The notes beneath the pieces are model-generated. The model was not told where the DNA came from, did not search any database, and saw only the letters and a program-made list of their open reading frames with translations. Positions 35,029 through 44,326 of a DNA stretch of 64,000 nt are shown in pieces; within the stretch, counting starts at the first letter, position 1, and every line of letters begins with the position of its first letter. Source of the stretch: an uncultured Propionibacteriaceae bacterium (GTDB lineage: Bacteria > Actinomycetota > Actinomycetes > Propionibacteriales > Propionibacteriaceae); NCBI GenBank assembly GCA_945911015.1, contig CAMDZW010000001.1:186001-250000 (forward strand). The letters run 5' to 3'. Both the position numbers and the translations under genes were made by a program.

Positions 35029-35492
35029 ACCTGTCCCTGCGTTTCGTCACGCCCGCCGAACTTGATCAATGGCTCGCCACCGGCATCCAGCCCGGCGTCG
35101 TCTGGCATCACGAGTACCCGATGACCGACTCGCTGGTCGGTGTCCGCATGCTGCGGCTCGCCGACGCCGGTGACCACCCGTGGGGCTTCTGGGAAATCCT
35201 TGTGACAGAGGGATCTGAGGCCATCGTGATCGGCGACATCGGATTCCACGGTCCACCCGGAGCAGCCGGAACTGTCGAGATCGGGTACGAGATCGTGCCG
35301 ACATGGCGTCGGCGTGGGGTCGCGACCTGGGCCGTACGGGAAATCCTCCAGATCGCTGCCCAGCATGGAGCTTCAGCCGTCGAAGCTGAGGTGTACGGGG
35401 ACAATCCCGGCTCGTCGGCGGTCCTTCGTGCCGCCTGCTTCACCCAGGTCGACGAGGCCTCTGACCGTACGGTGTGGCGACACCAGTTCTGA
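35025..35492 (+). CDS. GNAT family N-acetyltransferase, RimJ-like
   Basis: 155 residues. GDIGFHGPPGAAGTVEIGYEI and VPTWRRRGVATWAVREI are typical of the RimJ/RimL-like GNAT group, which acetylates protein N termini or small molecules. The end, VYGDNPGSSAVLRAACFTQVD, is the usual helix after the acetyl-CoA site. The GTG start overlaps the stop of the preceding gene. It converges with map, 42 bp away. Substrate unknown. Confidence 0.85.
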   Translation: MNLSLRFVTPAELDQWLATGIQPGVVWHHEYPMTDSLVGVRMLRLADAGDHPWGFWEILVTEGSEAIVIGDIGFHGPPGAAGTVEIGYEIVPTWRRRGVATWAVREILQIAAQHGASAVEAEVYGDNPGSSAVLRAACFTQVDEASDRTVWRHQF

Positions 35493-35534
35493 TCAAGCCG
35501 ATAGAGGCGGTCCTGCAACGCCGCAGAGCCGTTG

Positions 35535-36386
35535 TCAGTTGTCCAAACCTCCGTACGGCACACCTCGCGAGATGAGCTCAGCCTCGCCACCGTCCTCGGC
35601 AGTGAGCACCCAGAGTCCCTTGCTGGTGACGGCAACCGTGTGTTCCCAGTGGCAGGCGACGGATCGGTCGCGGGTGACCTCGGTCCATTCGTCATCGAGG
35701 GTGACCACGGACGGGTCCCCGAGGGTGAGCATGGGTTCGATCGCCAGACACAGGCCGGGGACCAGCTTGGGCCCACGTCCCGGACGGCCATGGTTGTGGA
35801 CATCGGGTTCCTGGTGCATGTCCGAACCGATCCCATGGCCGGTGAAGTCCGTCACCAACCCGTACGACCCACCACCGGCGACGGCCTGGGATCGGGCGTA
35901 GGACTCGATGGCGTGGCCGATGTCGGACAGCCGACCACCCACCGCGACGGCAGAGATCCCCTGCCACAGGGATTCGCGGGTCACCTCATCCAGGCCCGCA
36001 ACGTCCGGGGACACCTCGCCCACCCTGACCGAGACCGCCGCGTCGCCGTGCCAGCCCTCGACGATGGCACCACAGTCGATGGAGACCAAGTCACCGGCCA
36101 TCAGTTCACGAGGACCGGGGATGCCGTGCACGACTTCCTCGTTGACCGAGATGCATGCCACGGCAGGAAATCCTGGTTGTCCCGCGACCTGCCCGTAGTC
36201 GAGAAAGGAGGGCAGCGCACCAGCCGCTCGGATCACTTCGGCAGCAATCGCATCGAGCTCGGCGGTGGTGATGCCGGGTCGGACCTCGGCCGCGACCGCG
36301 GACAACGCCGCATGGACCACCAGACCCGCCTGACGCATGAGACGGATCTGATCGTCAGTCTTGAGCTCGATCTTGCGCCGAAACAT
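35535..36386 (-). CDS. map: Methionine aminopeptidase, type I
   Basis: 283 residues. Removes the initiator methionine from new proteins. Metal ligands are seen in VSIDCGAIVEGWHGDAAVS (two Asp), FTGHGIGSDMHQEP (His) and the later IEPM and TEVTRDRSVACHWEHT (two Glu). The ATG at 36386 is preferred to a TTG directly before it. It follows adk by 12 bp in the secY-adk-map order. In most actinobacteria infA comes next, but here other genes fill almost 9 kb before infA. Confidence 0.97.
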   Translation of the reverse strand: MFRRKIELKTDDQIRLMRQAGLVVHAALSAVAAEVRPGITTAELDAIAAEVIRAAGALPSFLDYGQVAGQPGFPAVACISVNEEVVHGIPGPRELMAGDLVSIDCGAIVEGWHGDAAVSVRVGEVSPDVAGLDEVTRESLWQGISAVAVGGRLSDIGHAIESYARSQAVAGGGSYGLVTDFTGHGIGSDMHQEPDVHNHGRPGRGPKLVPGLCLAIEPMLTLGDPSVVTLDDEWTEVTRDRSVACHWEHTVAVTSKGLWVLTAEDGGEAELISRGVPYGGLDN

Positions 36387-36398
36387 CAAGGAACAGGA

Positions 36399-36953
36399 TC
36401 AGGCGAGTGCGGCGGAGATGCGGTCCGCGACCTCGGAGATCTCACCCAGACCGTCGACCTGCACCAGCAGGCCGCGCTCGGCGTAGACATCGATGAGCGG
36501 CTGGGTCTGCTCGGCATAGACCTGCTGGCGGACCCGGATCGCCTCTTCGGTGTCATCGCTGCGGCCCTGTTCCTGGCCACGCTTGAGCAACCGGGCGACG
36601 ACCTCTTCGGTGTCGGCAACCAGCGCAATCACCGCATCCAGCTTCTGGTCACCGAGCATCTCGTCGAGTGCGGTGACCTGGGCCAGCGTGCGCGGGTAGC
36701 CATCCAGCAGGAAACCATTGCGGGCATCGGCCTGCTCCAGACGATCCTTGACGATGGCGTTGGTCAGCTCGTCGCTGATGTAGCCCCCGGCGTCCATGAC
36801 CGCCTTGGCCTGCAGGCCGAGCGGTGTGCCCTGGGCCACGTTCGCGCGGAACATGTCACCGGTGGAGATGGCAGGGATCCCGTAGCGCTCCGAGATGGTT
36901 GCGGCCTGGGTGCCCTTGCCAGCCCCGGGCGGGCCCATGATCAACAGTCGCAT
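36399..36953 (-). CDS. adk: Adenylate kinase
   Basis: 184 residues, the short form without a zinc/LID insertion. Balances ATP, ADP and AMP. The P-loop is [12 protein letters not shown], the AMP site [18 protein letters not shown], and the next motif DGYPRTLAQ. It starts 17 bp after secY and belongs with secY and map, as in the bacterial spc operon. Confidence 0.98.
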   Translation of the reverse strand: MRLLIMGPPGAGKGTQAATISERYGIPAISTGDMFRANVAQGTPLGLQAKAVMDAGGYISDELTNAIVKDRLEQADARNGFLLDGYPRTLAQVTALDEMLGDQKLDAVIALVADTEEVVARLLKRGQEQGRSDDTEEAIRVRQQVYAEQTQPLIDVYAERGLLVQVDGLGEISEVADRISAALA

Positions 36954-36969
36954 GTGTACTTTCTTTCTC

Positions 36970-38280
36970 CTACTTCAGGAAGCCTTCATAGTTGCGCTGC
37001 TGCAACTGACTCTCGATCTGCTTGACGGTGTCGAGACCGACGCCCACGACGATCAGGATCGAGGTGCCACCGAGTGGGAAGCTCTGCGTAGCACCAACCA
37101 GCACGATCGCAATCGACGGTATCAGCGCCACCACACCCAGATACATCGAGCCGGGCAGCGTCAGGCGGGACAACACTCGCCCCAGATAGGTCTCGGTCGG
37201 TTTGCCCGCACGGATGCCGGGGATGAAGCCGCCATACTTCTTCATGTTCTCGGCGACCTCGTTCGGGTTGAACGTGATTGCGACGTAGAAGTAGCAGAAG
37301 AACACGATCAACACGAACATGGTGACCATGTAGATCGGGTGGGATCCGGTGACGAAGTAGCGCTCGACCCAACGGGCGAACTCCGACTCGGGTCGGAACT
37401 GCGCGACCAACACCGGGATGTACATCAGGCTCGAGGCGAAGATCACCGGGATGACACCGGACTGGTTGATCTTCATCGGGATGTACGTCGTCGAGCCACC
37501 GAAGACGCGGGAGCCGACCATCCGCTTGGCGTACTGCACCGGGATCCGGCGCTGCGCCTGCTCGATGAAGATGACTGCCAGCATCACCAGCAGGCCGATG
37601 CCAATGACGCCCAGGAAGAGGATCCAGCCCTGCGGCCCGGGGTGCTTGATCCGAATGTCCCACAGACCGGTCGGGAAGGTGGCCGCGATCTGGGTGAAGA
37701 TCAGCAGCGACATGCCGTTGCCTACGCCGCGGTCGGTGATCAGCTCGCCCAGCCACATCACCACGGTGGTGCCGGCCGTCATGGTCAGCACCATGACCAC
37801 GATCGGGAACACGCTGTCGTTGTAGAGCATGTTGGGACAGTTCATCAGCTGCCCGCCGCGAGCCATGGTGACGAATGCGGTCGACTGGATCAGGGCCAGG
37901 ACCAGCGTCAGGTAACGGGTGTACTGGGTGATCTTCTGCTGACCGGAGCCACCCTCCTTCTTGAGGGCCTCCAGCCGCGGAATCACCACCGTGAGCAGCT
38001 GCAGGATGATGCTCGCGGTGATGTACGGCATGATGCCCAGCGCAAAGACCGACAGCTGCAGCAGAGCGCCACCTGAGAACAGGTTGATCAGCGAGTAGAT
38101 CCCGGCACCGGCAGAACTGGGGTCGAGAGCGTCGGTACGGCAGATCTCGAGGGCAGCGACGTTGACGTTGGGCGTCGGGAGCACCGAGCCCATCCGGAAC
38201 ACCACCATGATCCCGAGCGTGAACAGCAGCTTCTTGCGGAGGTCCGGGGTCCGGAACGCGTTGGCGAATGCGCCAAGCAA
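36970..38280 (-). CDS. secY: Protein translocase subunit SecY
   Basis: 436 residues and ten membrane helices; the channel of the Sec translocon. [21 protein letters not shown] starts it, the plug region [23 protein letters not shown] follows, and the C terminus is [12 protein letters not shown]. The start is a TTG at 38280 with GAGGG 8 nt upstream; the frame continues upstream but without homology. SecY normally follows rplO. Here rplO is 20 kb away and secY appears to have its own promoter. Confidence 0.95.
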   Translation of the reverse strand: MLGAFANAFRTPDLRKKLLFTLGIMVVFRMGSVLPTPNVNVAALEICRTDALDPSSAGAGIYSLINLFSGGALLQLSVFALGIMPYITASIILQLLTVVIPRLEALKKEGGSGQQKITQYTRYLTLVLALIQSTAFVTMARGGQLMNCPNMLYNDSVFPIVVMVLTMTAGTTVVMWLGELITDRGVGNGMSLLIFTQIAATFPTGLWDIRIKHPGPQGWILFLGVIGIGLLVMLAVIFIEQAQRRIPVQYAKRMVGSRVFGGSTTYIPMKINQSGVIPVIFASSLMYIPVLVAQFRPESEFARWVERYFVTGSHPIYMVTMFVLIVFFCYFYVAITFNPNEVAENMKKYGGFIPGIRAGKPTETYLGRVLSRLTLPGSMYLGVVALIPSIAIVLVGATQSFPLGGTSILIVVGVGLDTVKQIESQLQQRNYEGFLK

Positions 38281-38386
38281 AAGACACGCCCTCTCGTCTG
38301 GCCCCATCCCGGGGCTACGGTCACCGACCCTCGCGCCGCCCACGCCGGGCGCACACCAAGGAGCCCCACTTCAGGGGCCGCGTGGC

Positions 38387-38414
38387 AGCCTATCAAGCCA
38401 AACCGCCGTTTCAC
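38387..38414 (-). promoter_or_regulatory. Candidate promoter of secY-adk-map
   Basis: On the minus strand GTGAAA (38414-38409) and TAGGCT (38392-38387) are 16 bp apart, about 105 bp before the secY start. It is a modest match, proposed because the operon is cut off from rplO. Confidence 0.3.
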
Positions 38415-38476
38415 GACCGCGACCGGAATGCCCGACGACATCCTCCATCGTCGGTGGTTGCCATGGAGTTGCGTCC

Positions 38477-38723
38477 ATGCCCGAGACGCGCCTGCCGCGC
38501 CGCCGCTGGCCCCGTGTCCTCCTCGCGATCGGCGCCTCCTGATCAACCTGATCCTGGTGACCGTGATCGCCTTCACCATCAGCCCGTGGCCGAGCGTCCA
38601 TGCCACGACTATGCCCTGGACCTGACCACGCCCGAGGCCCGCCAGGCCATGAAGCACACCATCGCCTTCTTGCGCGCGACGGCCAAGCCCGACCATCGTG
38701 AAGGTGTCAGCGACTCCTGGTGA
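38477..38723 (+). pseudogene. Degraded gene remnant upstream of secY (possible alpha/beta hydrolase)
   Basis: The ATG at 38477 opens MPETRLPRRRWPRVLLAIGA, then a one-base shift continues into LLINLILVTVIAFTISPWPS, a normal-looking basic N terminus plus membrane helix. A third frame then gives YALDLTTPEARQAMKHTIAF to the stop at 38723, like the C-terminal helix of a hydrolase. The three pieces lie in different frames with most of a domain missing. This looks like a gene inactivated by frameshift and internal deletion. The hydrolase assignment is tentative. The rest of the 494-bp gap between secY and the next gene shows only the secY promoter candidate. Confidence 0.4.
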
Positions 38724-38774
38724 CGTCCATCACCCCGGCACCGGCAGCTGGCGGACGTTGCACAATTCCAGCTG

Positions 38775-40367
38775 TCAGGACGCTGCGATGGTCACCTTGT
38801 CCAACATCAGACGGTCGTCCACATCGCGGGCAACTCCGTTCACAGTCGGCTTGTGGGCGATCAGGGTGACATTCGAGCAGATGGGGATCGCGAATGCCTC
38901 CCGCGACAGCACCTCGTTCAGTGCGTCGTAGGCCTGTTTGGCCTCCTCGTCTGATCCGGCGGATTCTGCCCTCGCCACCGCGTCGACATAGTCCTGGGGG
39001 ACCTTGTCCTTCAGGACTGGGTTGTCGACCGTGCGATAGATCGAGTTGGTACCCACCCGGGTCGGGCTCTTCGACGAGTTCCCTAGGCCGCCGAACAACA
39101 TCCCGAAATCACCGGCGAGCATGCGCTGGCGGAAGGCCTGCGCCTCCAACGTGGTGATCTTGAGGTCGAACCCGATCTCACTGAGGCTCTGTTGGATGAT
39201 CTGCAGCATCTGCAGGGCCCCGGAGTTCGACCCATCGGCCAGGGCTTCTGCGGTCATCGGAGCCCCCGACTGCTGGAGCAGCTGACTCGCCGCCTCGAGA
39301 TCGTACGAGTTGATCTCAGCATAGGCAGGATCGTTGGCCGGTGAGTTCGGACCCCAAGGCAGGAACAGCGGCTGACCGTAGCCGAAGTAGACCTCATCGA
39401 CGATGCGCTGACGGTCGACGGCTCGTGCAATCGCCTGCCGTAGTTCGAGGTGGTCGTACGGCGCGATGTTGGTGTTGAACCGGATGCAGTCCACCAGTGC
39501 GCCGGGGTAGCCCTCCAGGATCTCGAACTGTCCTTCGAGCTGGGCGGCATGGCGCGCCGGGAATCCGTAGATGAGATCCATCTCGCCGGCCTGCAAGGCT
39601 GACACCATCGAATCCTCGTTGTCGAAGACCCGGAACGTCGCCTTGTCGAGAGTCACGTTCTCGGCATCCCAGAACTCCGGCCACTTGGTGATCACGACGT
39701 CCGTGCCCGGGCTGCGGGACTCGACCTGGAAGGGCCCCCCGCTGGCAGCCTGGGTCGCGAGAAACTCCTCATCATTGTGGTCGGCATCCACGATCGGGAA
39801 GCTCTGCAGCAGATCGGTGACCAGTGACTCATTCACCGCATTCATGAAGGTCAGCTCAACCTGGTCATCGGCGACCTTCTCAAAATTCTCCACGATCGCC
39901 ATCGGACTGCTGAGTTGCTGACCCCGTGCTGGATCGGCGGCACGCTCCAGACCGTAGACCAGGTCGTCAGCGGTCCAGACCTTCCCGGTCTGCAATTGAA
40001 CATCTGGACGCAGTGTGAGCACAACGGAAGTGAGATCGTCACTGAACTCCCACTCAGTCAGCGCGGCCGGCAAGGGATTCAACTCGTCGTCGTAGTCAAT
40101 CAGGAACTCATTGATGTTCTGCATCAGGATGAAGTTCACGGTGCCGTTGTAGTACGGATCGAAGCTGGCGATGTCAGTCACCACGCCGACGGTCAACTCC
40201 TGTGGCGGCACCTCCCCACTTCCGCCGCCTTCTCCACCACATGCGGCCAGTGCCGGCGCCGAGGCAGCGACCGCGCCCGCGGCCAAGGACCATGACAGGA
40301 CCCGGCGGCGAGACATGGCCGTCCGGCCGGGCTTTCGCTGGCCATTCAGTTCTGGATGATGGTGCAT
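38775..40367 (-). CDS. ABC transporter substrate-binding protein, family 5, Tat lipoprotein
   Basis: 530 residues. Twin-arginine signal SRRRVLSWSLAAGAVAASAP ending in lipobox LAAC. The mature protein is a DppA/OppA-type binding protein (TVGVVTDIASFDPYYNGTVN; DLELRQAIARAVDRQRIVD-like segment with HLELRQAIARAVDRQRIV). The ATG at 40367 has GGAGAAG upstream. It is the last gene of a six-gene operon with two permeases, two ATPases and an M81 metallopeptidase. Peptides or amide-linked compounds are the likely cargo. Confidence 0.92.
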   Translation of the reverse strand: MHHHPELNGQRKPGRTAMSRRRVLSWSLAAGAVAASAPALAACGGEGGGSGEVPPQELTVGVVTDIASFDPYYNGTVNFILMQNINEFLIDYDDELNPLPAALTEWEFSDDLTSVVLTLRPDVQLQTGKVWTADDLVYGLERAADPARGQQLSSPMAIVENFEKVADDQVELTFMNAVNESLVTDLLQSFPIVDADHNDEEFLATQAASGGPFQVESRSPGTDVVITKWPEFWDAENVTLDKATFRVFDNEDSMVSALQAGEMDLIYGFPARHAAQLEGQFEILEGYPGALVDCIRFNTNIAPYDHLELRQAIARAVDRQRIVDEVYFGYGQPLFLPWGPNSPANDPAYAEINSYDLEAASQLLQQSGAPMTAEALADGSNSGALQMLQIIQQSLSEIGFDLKITTLEAQAFRQRMLAGDFGMLFGGLGNSSKSPTRVGTNSIYRTVDNPVLKDKVPQDYVDAVARAESAGSDEEAKQAYDALNEVLSREAFAIPICSNVTLIAHKPTVNGVARDVDDRLMLDKVTIAAS

Positions 40368-40430
40368 GGTCTTCTCCTTACGATCCCCTCGGGCTGGGGA
40401 TGGGTCTGCTTTGTTGGTTGTCGGGTACGG

Positions 40431-41378
40431 TCACTCGAGCCTGACTCGGGGATCGAGGAGCGCGTAGAGCACGTCAACGATCAGATTGATCAGGAGGAAG
40501 GCGATGACGATGAACAGCACCGCCGCCTGGATGATCGGGTAGTCACGTCCGGTGACAGCGGTGTAGATGAGTCGGCCCAGCCCGGGATAGGAGAAGACGA
40601 CCTCGGTCACCACAGTCCCACCCAGGAACTCCCCGATCTGGAGGCCGACCACGGTCACGGTGGGCAACAGGGCGTTGCGGAGGGCATGTTTACTGATCAC
40701 CGCACCCTCAGGCACGCCCTTGGCGCGCGCCGTCCGTACGTAGTCCTGCGCCAACGAGTCCTTCAGAGAGGCCGACACGAAGCGGGCAATGATCCCCGAG
40801 ATGTAGATCCCCAGGCACAGCGCCGGCAGGAAGGTGTTGCGGAAGGCGCCGACCGGATCCACCCACAACGGCACGAAGTTGGACACCGACGGGAACACGT
40901 TGCGTTTCACCGCGAGGCCAATGATCAACAGGATTCCTACCCAGAACGTTGGGATCGCCAGAGCAGCCGCTTGGTAGACGTTGATCACCTTGGTGAGCAC
41001 CGAACGGGGTTTCAGGGCTGAGACGATGCCCAGCGGTAGCGCGAGCAGCAGTCCGATCGTCAGCGAGAACAAGGCCAACTGCAACGATGCGGGGATTCGC
41101 TCGGCCAGCTGGCCGAGCACGGGTGCGCCGTTGATCGCCGAATCACCGAAGTCCCCGACAACGGCACCGGACACCCATTGCAGATACTGCAGAGGCACGG
41201 GCTTGTCGAGACCGAGGCGTTCTTCGGCAGCGGCCAGCGCCTCGGGAGTGGCGTCGGTGCCGACCAAGGCAGTGGCGGGACTCCCTGGCACTGCGTAGAT
41301 GATGGCCCAGACCGCGATGGAGGCAAGGAACAACACCGGAATGAACTGCAACAGCCTTCGTACGACGTAGCTCACCAT
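40431..41378 (-). CDS. Peptide ABC transporter permease, DppB-like
   Basis: 315 residues. MVSYVVRRLLQFIPVLFLASI is the standard DppB/OppB beginning. Six membrane helices and the coupling loop (DYVRTARAKGVPEGAVISKHALRNALLP) that contacts the ATPases are present. The ATG at 41378 overlaps the stop of the preceding permease gene (ATGA). Partner of the DppC-like protein in the inner-membrane channel. Confidence 0.93.
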   Translation of the reverse strand: MVSYVVRRLLQFIPVLFLASIAVWAIIYAVPGSPATALVGTDATPEALAAAEERLGLDKPVPLQYLQWVSGAVVGDFGDSAINGAPVLGQLAERIPASLQLALFSLTIGLLLALPLGIVSALKPRSVLTKVINVYQAAALAIPTFWVGILLIIGLAVKRNVFPSVSNFVPLWVDPVGAFRNTFLPALCLGIYISGIIARFVSASLKDSLAQDYVRTARAKGVPEGAVISKHALRNALLPTVTVVGLQIGEFLGGTVVTEVVFSYPGLGRLIYTAVTGRDYPIIQAAVLFIVIAFLLINLIVDVLYALLDPRVRLE

Positions 41379-42280
41379 CAGCCCATACCTCCAACCTTGG
41401 CCCGCCCAGCGGTTCGGGTCCCGAGCGCGACCTGCATGCCCCGCCCGATGGCATCCAGAGCGGCAATGGTGACAGCCAGGACGACGCCTGGGAGCACCGC
41501 GTACCAGACCTGCTGGAACAGATACGCCCGCGAGCTCTGCAACATCCCTCCCCAGCTGGGCGCCGGCGGCGGTGTCCCCAGACCGACAAAGCTCAAGGCT
41601 GCCGCGACCAGGATGGCGACCGAGGCGGTCACGATGATCTGGACGATGATCGGACCCATGATGTTCGGCGTGATGGTGCGAGCCATGATGTCGAACGGCG
41701 AGGCGCCCATGCTTCGTGCCGCCAGGACGTACTCCTGCTCCCGAAGGCTGAGCGTCGAGGCCCGTGCCAGTCGAATGAAAGTCGGTGTGGCACCGATGCC
41801 GATGGCAAGCGTCAGGTTCCACACACCCGATCCGAGGACGGCCACCACGACCAGGGCGAACAAGATCCCCGGGACGGCCAGCACAAAGTCAGTGATCCTC
41901 ATCAGAATCGCGTCGGTCGCGCCCCCCACATAACCGGCCAGCACCCCCAGCGGCAGGCCGACGACACCAGCGAATGCCGCCGCGCCGACCGCGGTCTGGA
42001 GCGACAATCGGGTGCCGTGGACCACACGCGAGAAGATGTCGCGTCCCAGCTCATCGGTGCCGAACCAGAACTCGCCACCGGGCTGCTGCAGTGCGGCGCC
42101 AGCCCGTGCCAGCGGATCGTAGGGAGCGATCAAGTCCGCACCGAGTGCCACGAGAAGCAGTATCCCCATGACGCCCGCTCCGATCGGCCCGGTGGTTGAT
42201 CGCAGGAACTTGCCGACCACACCGGCACGAGCAACCCGTGGCTGCGTCGGAGGAGCGACAGCCGTGTCCGTGGTGGTCAT
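41378..42280 (-). CDS. Peptide ABC transporter permease, DppC-like
   Basis: 300 residues. The N-terminal cytoplasmic stretch and first helix are followed by APYDPLARAGAALQQPG and FGTDELGRDIFSRVVHGTRLSL, the OppC/DppC signature. The ATPase-coupling loop is EYVLAARSMGASPFDIMARTI. It overlaps both neighbours by 1-4 bp, so the operon is translationally coupled. Confidence 0.93.
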   Translation of the reverse strand: MTTTDTAVAPPTQPRVARAGVVGKFLRSTTGPIGAGVMGILLLVALGADLIAPYDPLARAGAALQQPGGEFWFGTDELGRDIFSRVVHGTRLSLQTAVGAAAFAGVVGLPLGVLAGYVGGATDAILMRITDFVLAVPGILFALVVVAVLGSGVWNLTLAIGIGATPTFIRLARASTLSLREQEYVLAARSMGASPFDIMARTITPNIMGPIIVQIIVTASVAILVAAALSFVGLGTPPPAPSWGGMLQSSRAYLFQQVWYAVLPGVVLAVTIAALDAIGRGMQVALGTRTAGRAKVGGMG

Positions 42281-43275
42281 CGCGATTCCCCTTCGACTGC
42301 GTTGTCATCGGCGAAGTGACAGGCGACGGCCTGCCCACCAGCCGATCTGACCACCAGTTCGGGGTTGGTGTCGATGCAGACTTGCTGAACCTTCGGGCAG
42401 CGTCCCTGGAACCGGCATCCGGCCGGTGGATCGACCGGATTGGGCAGGTCCCCGCCAAGGATGATCCGCTCCCGCTCCACGGTCGGGTCCGGGATCGGTA
42501 CGGCCGACAGCAACGCCTGGGTGTAGGGATGTCGGGGATCCTGATAGATCTGTTCTCTGCTGCCGATCTCGACGATGGTGCCCAAATACATCACCGCCAC
42601 CTGGTCACAGACGTGGCGGACGACTGACAGGTCATGGCTGATGAATAGGAAGGCGACCCCAAGTTCTTCCTGCAATCGTCCCAGCAGGTTCAACACCTGG
42701 GCCTGGACGGACACGTCCAACGCCGAAACCGGCTCATCGAGCACAATCACCTGTGGCGACAGGGCGAGTGCACGAGCGATGCCGATCCGCTGTCGCTGTC
42801 CGCCGGAGAACTCCGCGGGGACCCTCTCGGCGAGGTCGGCGCGGAGCCCGACCTGTTCCAACAGTTCGACAGCTCGCTGGCGACGTGACCGAGGGTCACC
42901 GATGCGGTGGATCCGCAGCGGCTCAGCGACGTTGGCCGCGGCGCTGAGTCGAGGGTTCAATGATCCCATTGGGTCTTGGAAGACCATGGCAATCCTGCGC
43001 GCCAGGGTGCGCCTACCGGTGGCTGCGGTGACGGGTTCGCCGGCAATCCGCACGTCACCCGATGTCGGTTCGATCAGTCTCATGGCGGCACGTCCGGCGG
43101 TGGTCTTGCCTGATCCGGACTCCCCGACCAGCCCCAGGGATCGTCCCGGCCACAACGTGAAACTCACTCCGTCGACGGCGTGGACCCGACCGACCTCACG
43201 ACCGAAGACCCCCTTGCGGATCGGGTAGTGCTTGACGAGGTTGTCGACCTCGAGCACCGGGGAGCTCTCAGCCAT
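42277..43275 (-). CDS. Peptide ABC transporter ATP-binding protein, DppF/OppF-like
   Basis: 332 residues. Walker [13 protein letters not shown], signature [15 protein letters not shown], Walker [13 protein letters not shown] and the H-loop [11 protein letters not shown] are intact. The C-terminal [15 protein letters not shown] is the Cys-rich iron-sulfur-type motif of Opp ATPases. The ATG at 43275 has GGAGG upstream. It overlaps the DppD-like gene by 8 bp and the DppC-like gene by 4 bp. Confidence 0.94.
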   Translation of the reverse strand: MAESSPVLEVDNLVKHYPIRKGVFGREVGRVHAVDGVSFTLWPGRSLGLVGESGSGKTTAGRAAMRLIEPTSGDVRIAGEPVTAATGRRTLARRIAMVFQDPMGSLNPRLSAAANVAEPLRIHRIGDPRSRRQRAVELLEQVGLRADLAERVPAEFSGGQRQRIGIARALALSPQVIVLDEPVSALDVSVQAQVLNLLGRLQEELGVAFLFISHDLSVVRHVCDQVAVMYLGTIVEIGSREQIYQDPRHPYTQALLSAVPIPDPTVERERIILGGDLPNPVDPPAGCRFQGRCPKVQQVCIDTNPELVVRSAGGQAVACHFADDNAVEGESR

Positions 43276-44326
43276 GTTGTCCTCCGTTCTCGTCTGGGTC
43301 GGCAGTCGTCCCTTCCTGCGCCCACGCTGCGACCTCGTCATGGAAATGGCAGGCACTCGCCACGGCCGGTTCGCCGTTCTCGGCGACCGCGAGCAGCGGC
43401 GGCCTCTGCTCCTGACACTGCTCACGTCCTCGCGAAAGCGTGCACCTTGGATGGAAGGCACACCCATCGGGCAGGTGCCGCAGGTCCGGTGGAGCACCCG
43501 GGATCGGCGTGAGTTCAGCGATGTCCTGGTCCAGCCGCGGCAGGCAGGCCAGCAGGCCGACGGTGTAGGGATGGCGTGGTTCAGCAAAGATCTCGCGGAC
43601 TGGGCCGGACTCGACGATCCGCCCGGCGTACATCACTGCAACCCGGTCGGCGACCTCGGCCACCACCCCCAGGTCGTGGGTGATCATCACCACTGCTGCC
43701 CCGGTCTCCTCCCGCGCCACTCTGAGCAGGTCGAGCAACTGCGCCTGGACGGTCACGTCAACGGCCGTGGTGGGTTCGTCGGCGATGATCACCTTCGGGT
43801 CGTTCGCGACCGCCATGGCGATCACGACGCGCTGCAACATTCCTCCGGAGAACTGGTGGGGGTACTGGTCATGACGAATCTCCGCCTGGGGGACCCCGAC
43901 CCGCTCGAGCAGTTCGATGGAACGTCGGCGTGCCGCTGCCTTGTTGAGCGATCGGTCGTGGACCCTCAGTACCTCGGCGATCTGGTGGCCGATGCGTACG
44001 ACCGGGTTCAGCGCCGACATCGGATTCTGGAAGACCATGGTCAGAGCGGAACCAAGCAGCCTTCGGCGACGACGGTCCGGCATCCTCAGCAGGTCTTGCC
44101 CGTCAAAGGTCACCGTGCCCGAGACGATGCGGCCACCGTCGAGCAAGCCCAACGCCGCCAGGACAGTGACCGACTTGCCCGATCCGGTCTCGCCCACCAC
44201 CGCCAAGGTCTCGCCCGGAGAGACCTGGTAACCGCTTCCGTCGACCGCCCGCACCACTCCCTCAGGGGTGTCGAACTCGACGATCAGGTCGTCGATGGCA
44301 AAGATCAACTCGGGGTCGGTGGCCAT
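43268..44326 (-). CDS. Peptide ABC transporter ATP-binding protein, DppD/OppD-like
   Basis: 352 residues. Walker A GETGSGKSVTVLAALGLL, signature FSGGMLQRVVIAMA, Walker B IIADEPTTAVDVTVQ and MITHDLGVVAEVADR. The C-terminal Cys motif is GCAFHPRCTLSREQ-like (GCAFHPRCTLSRGREQC). ATG at 44326 is chosen for its GGAGAAG ribosome site; a start 30 bases earlier is in frame. It overlaps the end of the M81 peptidase gene by 22 bp. Confidence 0.94.
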   Translation of the reverse strand: MATDPELIFAIDDLIVEFDTPEGVVRAVDGSGYQVSPGETLAVVGETGSGKSVTVLAALGLLDGGRIVSGTVTFDGQDLLRMPDRRRRRLLGSALTMVFQNPMSALNPVVRIGHQIAEVLRVHDRSLNKAAARRRSIELLERVGVPQAEIRHDQYPHQFSGGMLQRVVIAMAVANDPKVIIADEPTTAVDVTVQAQLLDLLRVAREETGAAVVMITHDLGVVAEVADRVAVMYAGRIVESGPVREIFAEPRHPYTVGLLACLPRLDQDIAELTPIPGAPPDLRHLPDGCAFHPRCTLSRGREQCQEQRPPLLAVAENGEPAVASACHFHDEVAAWAQEGTTADPDENGGQHG

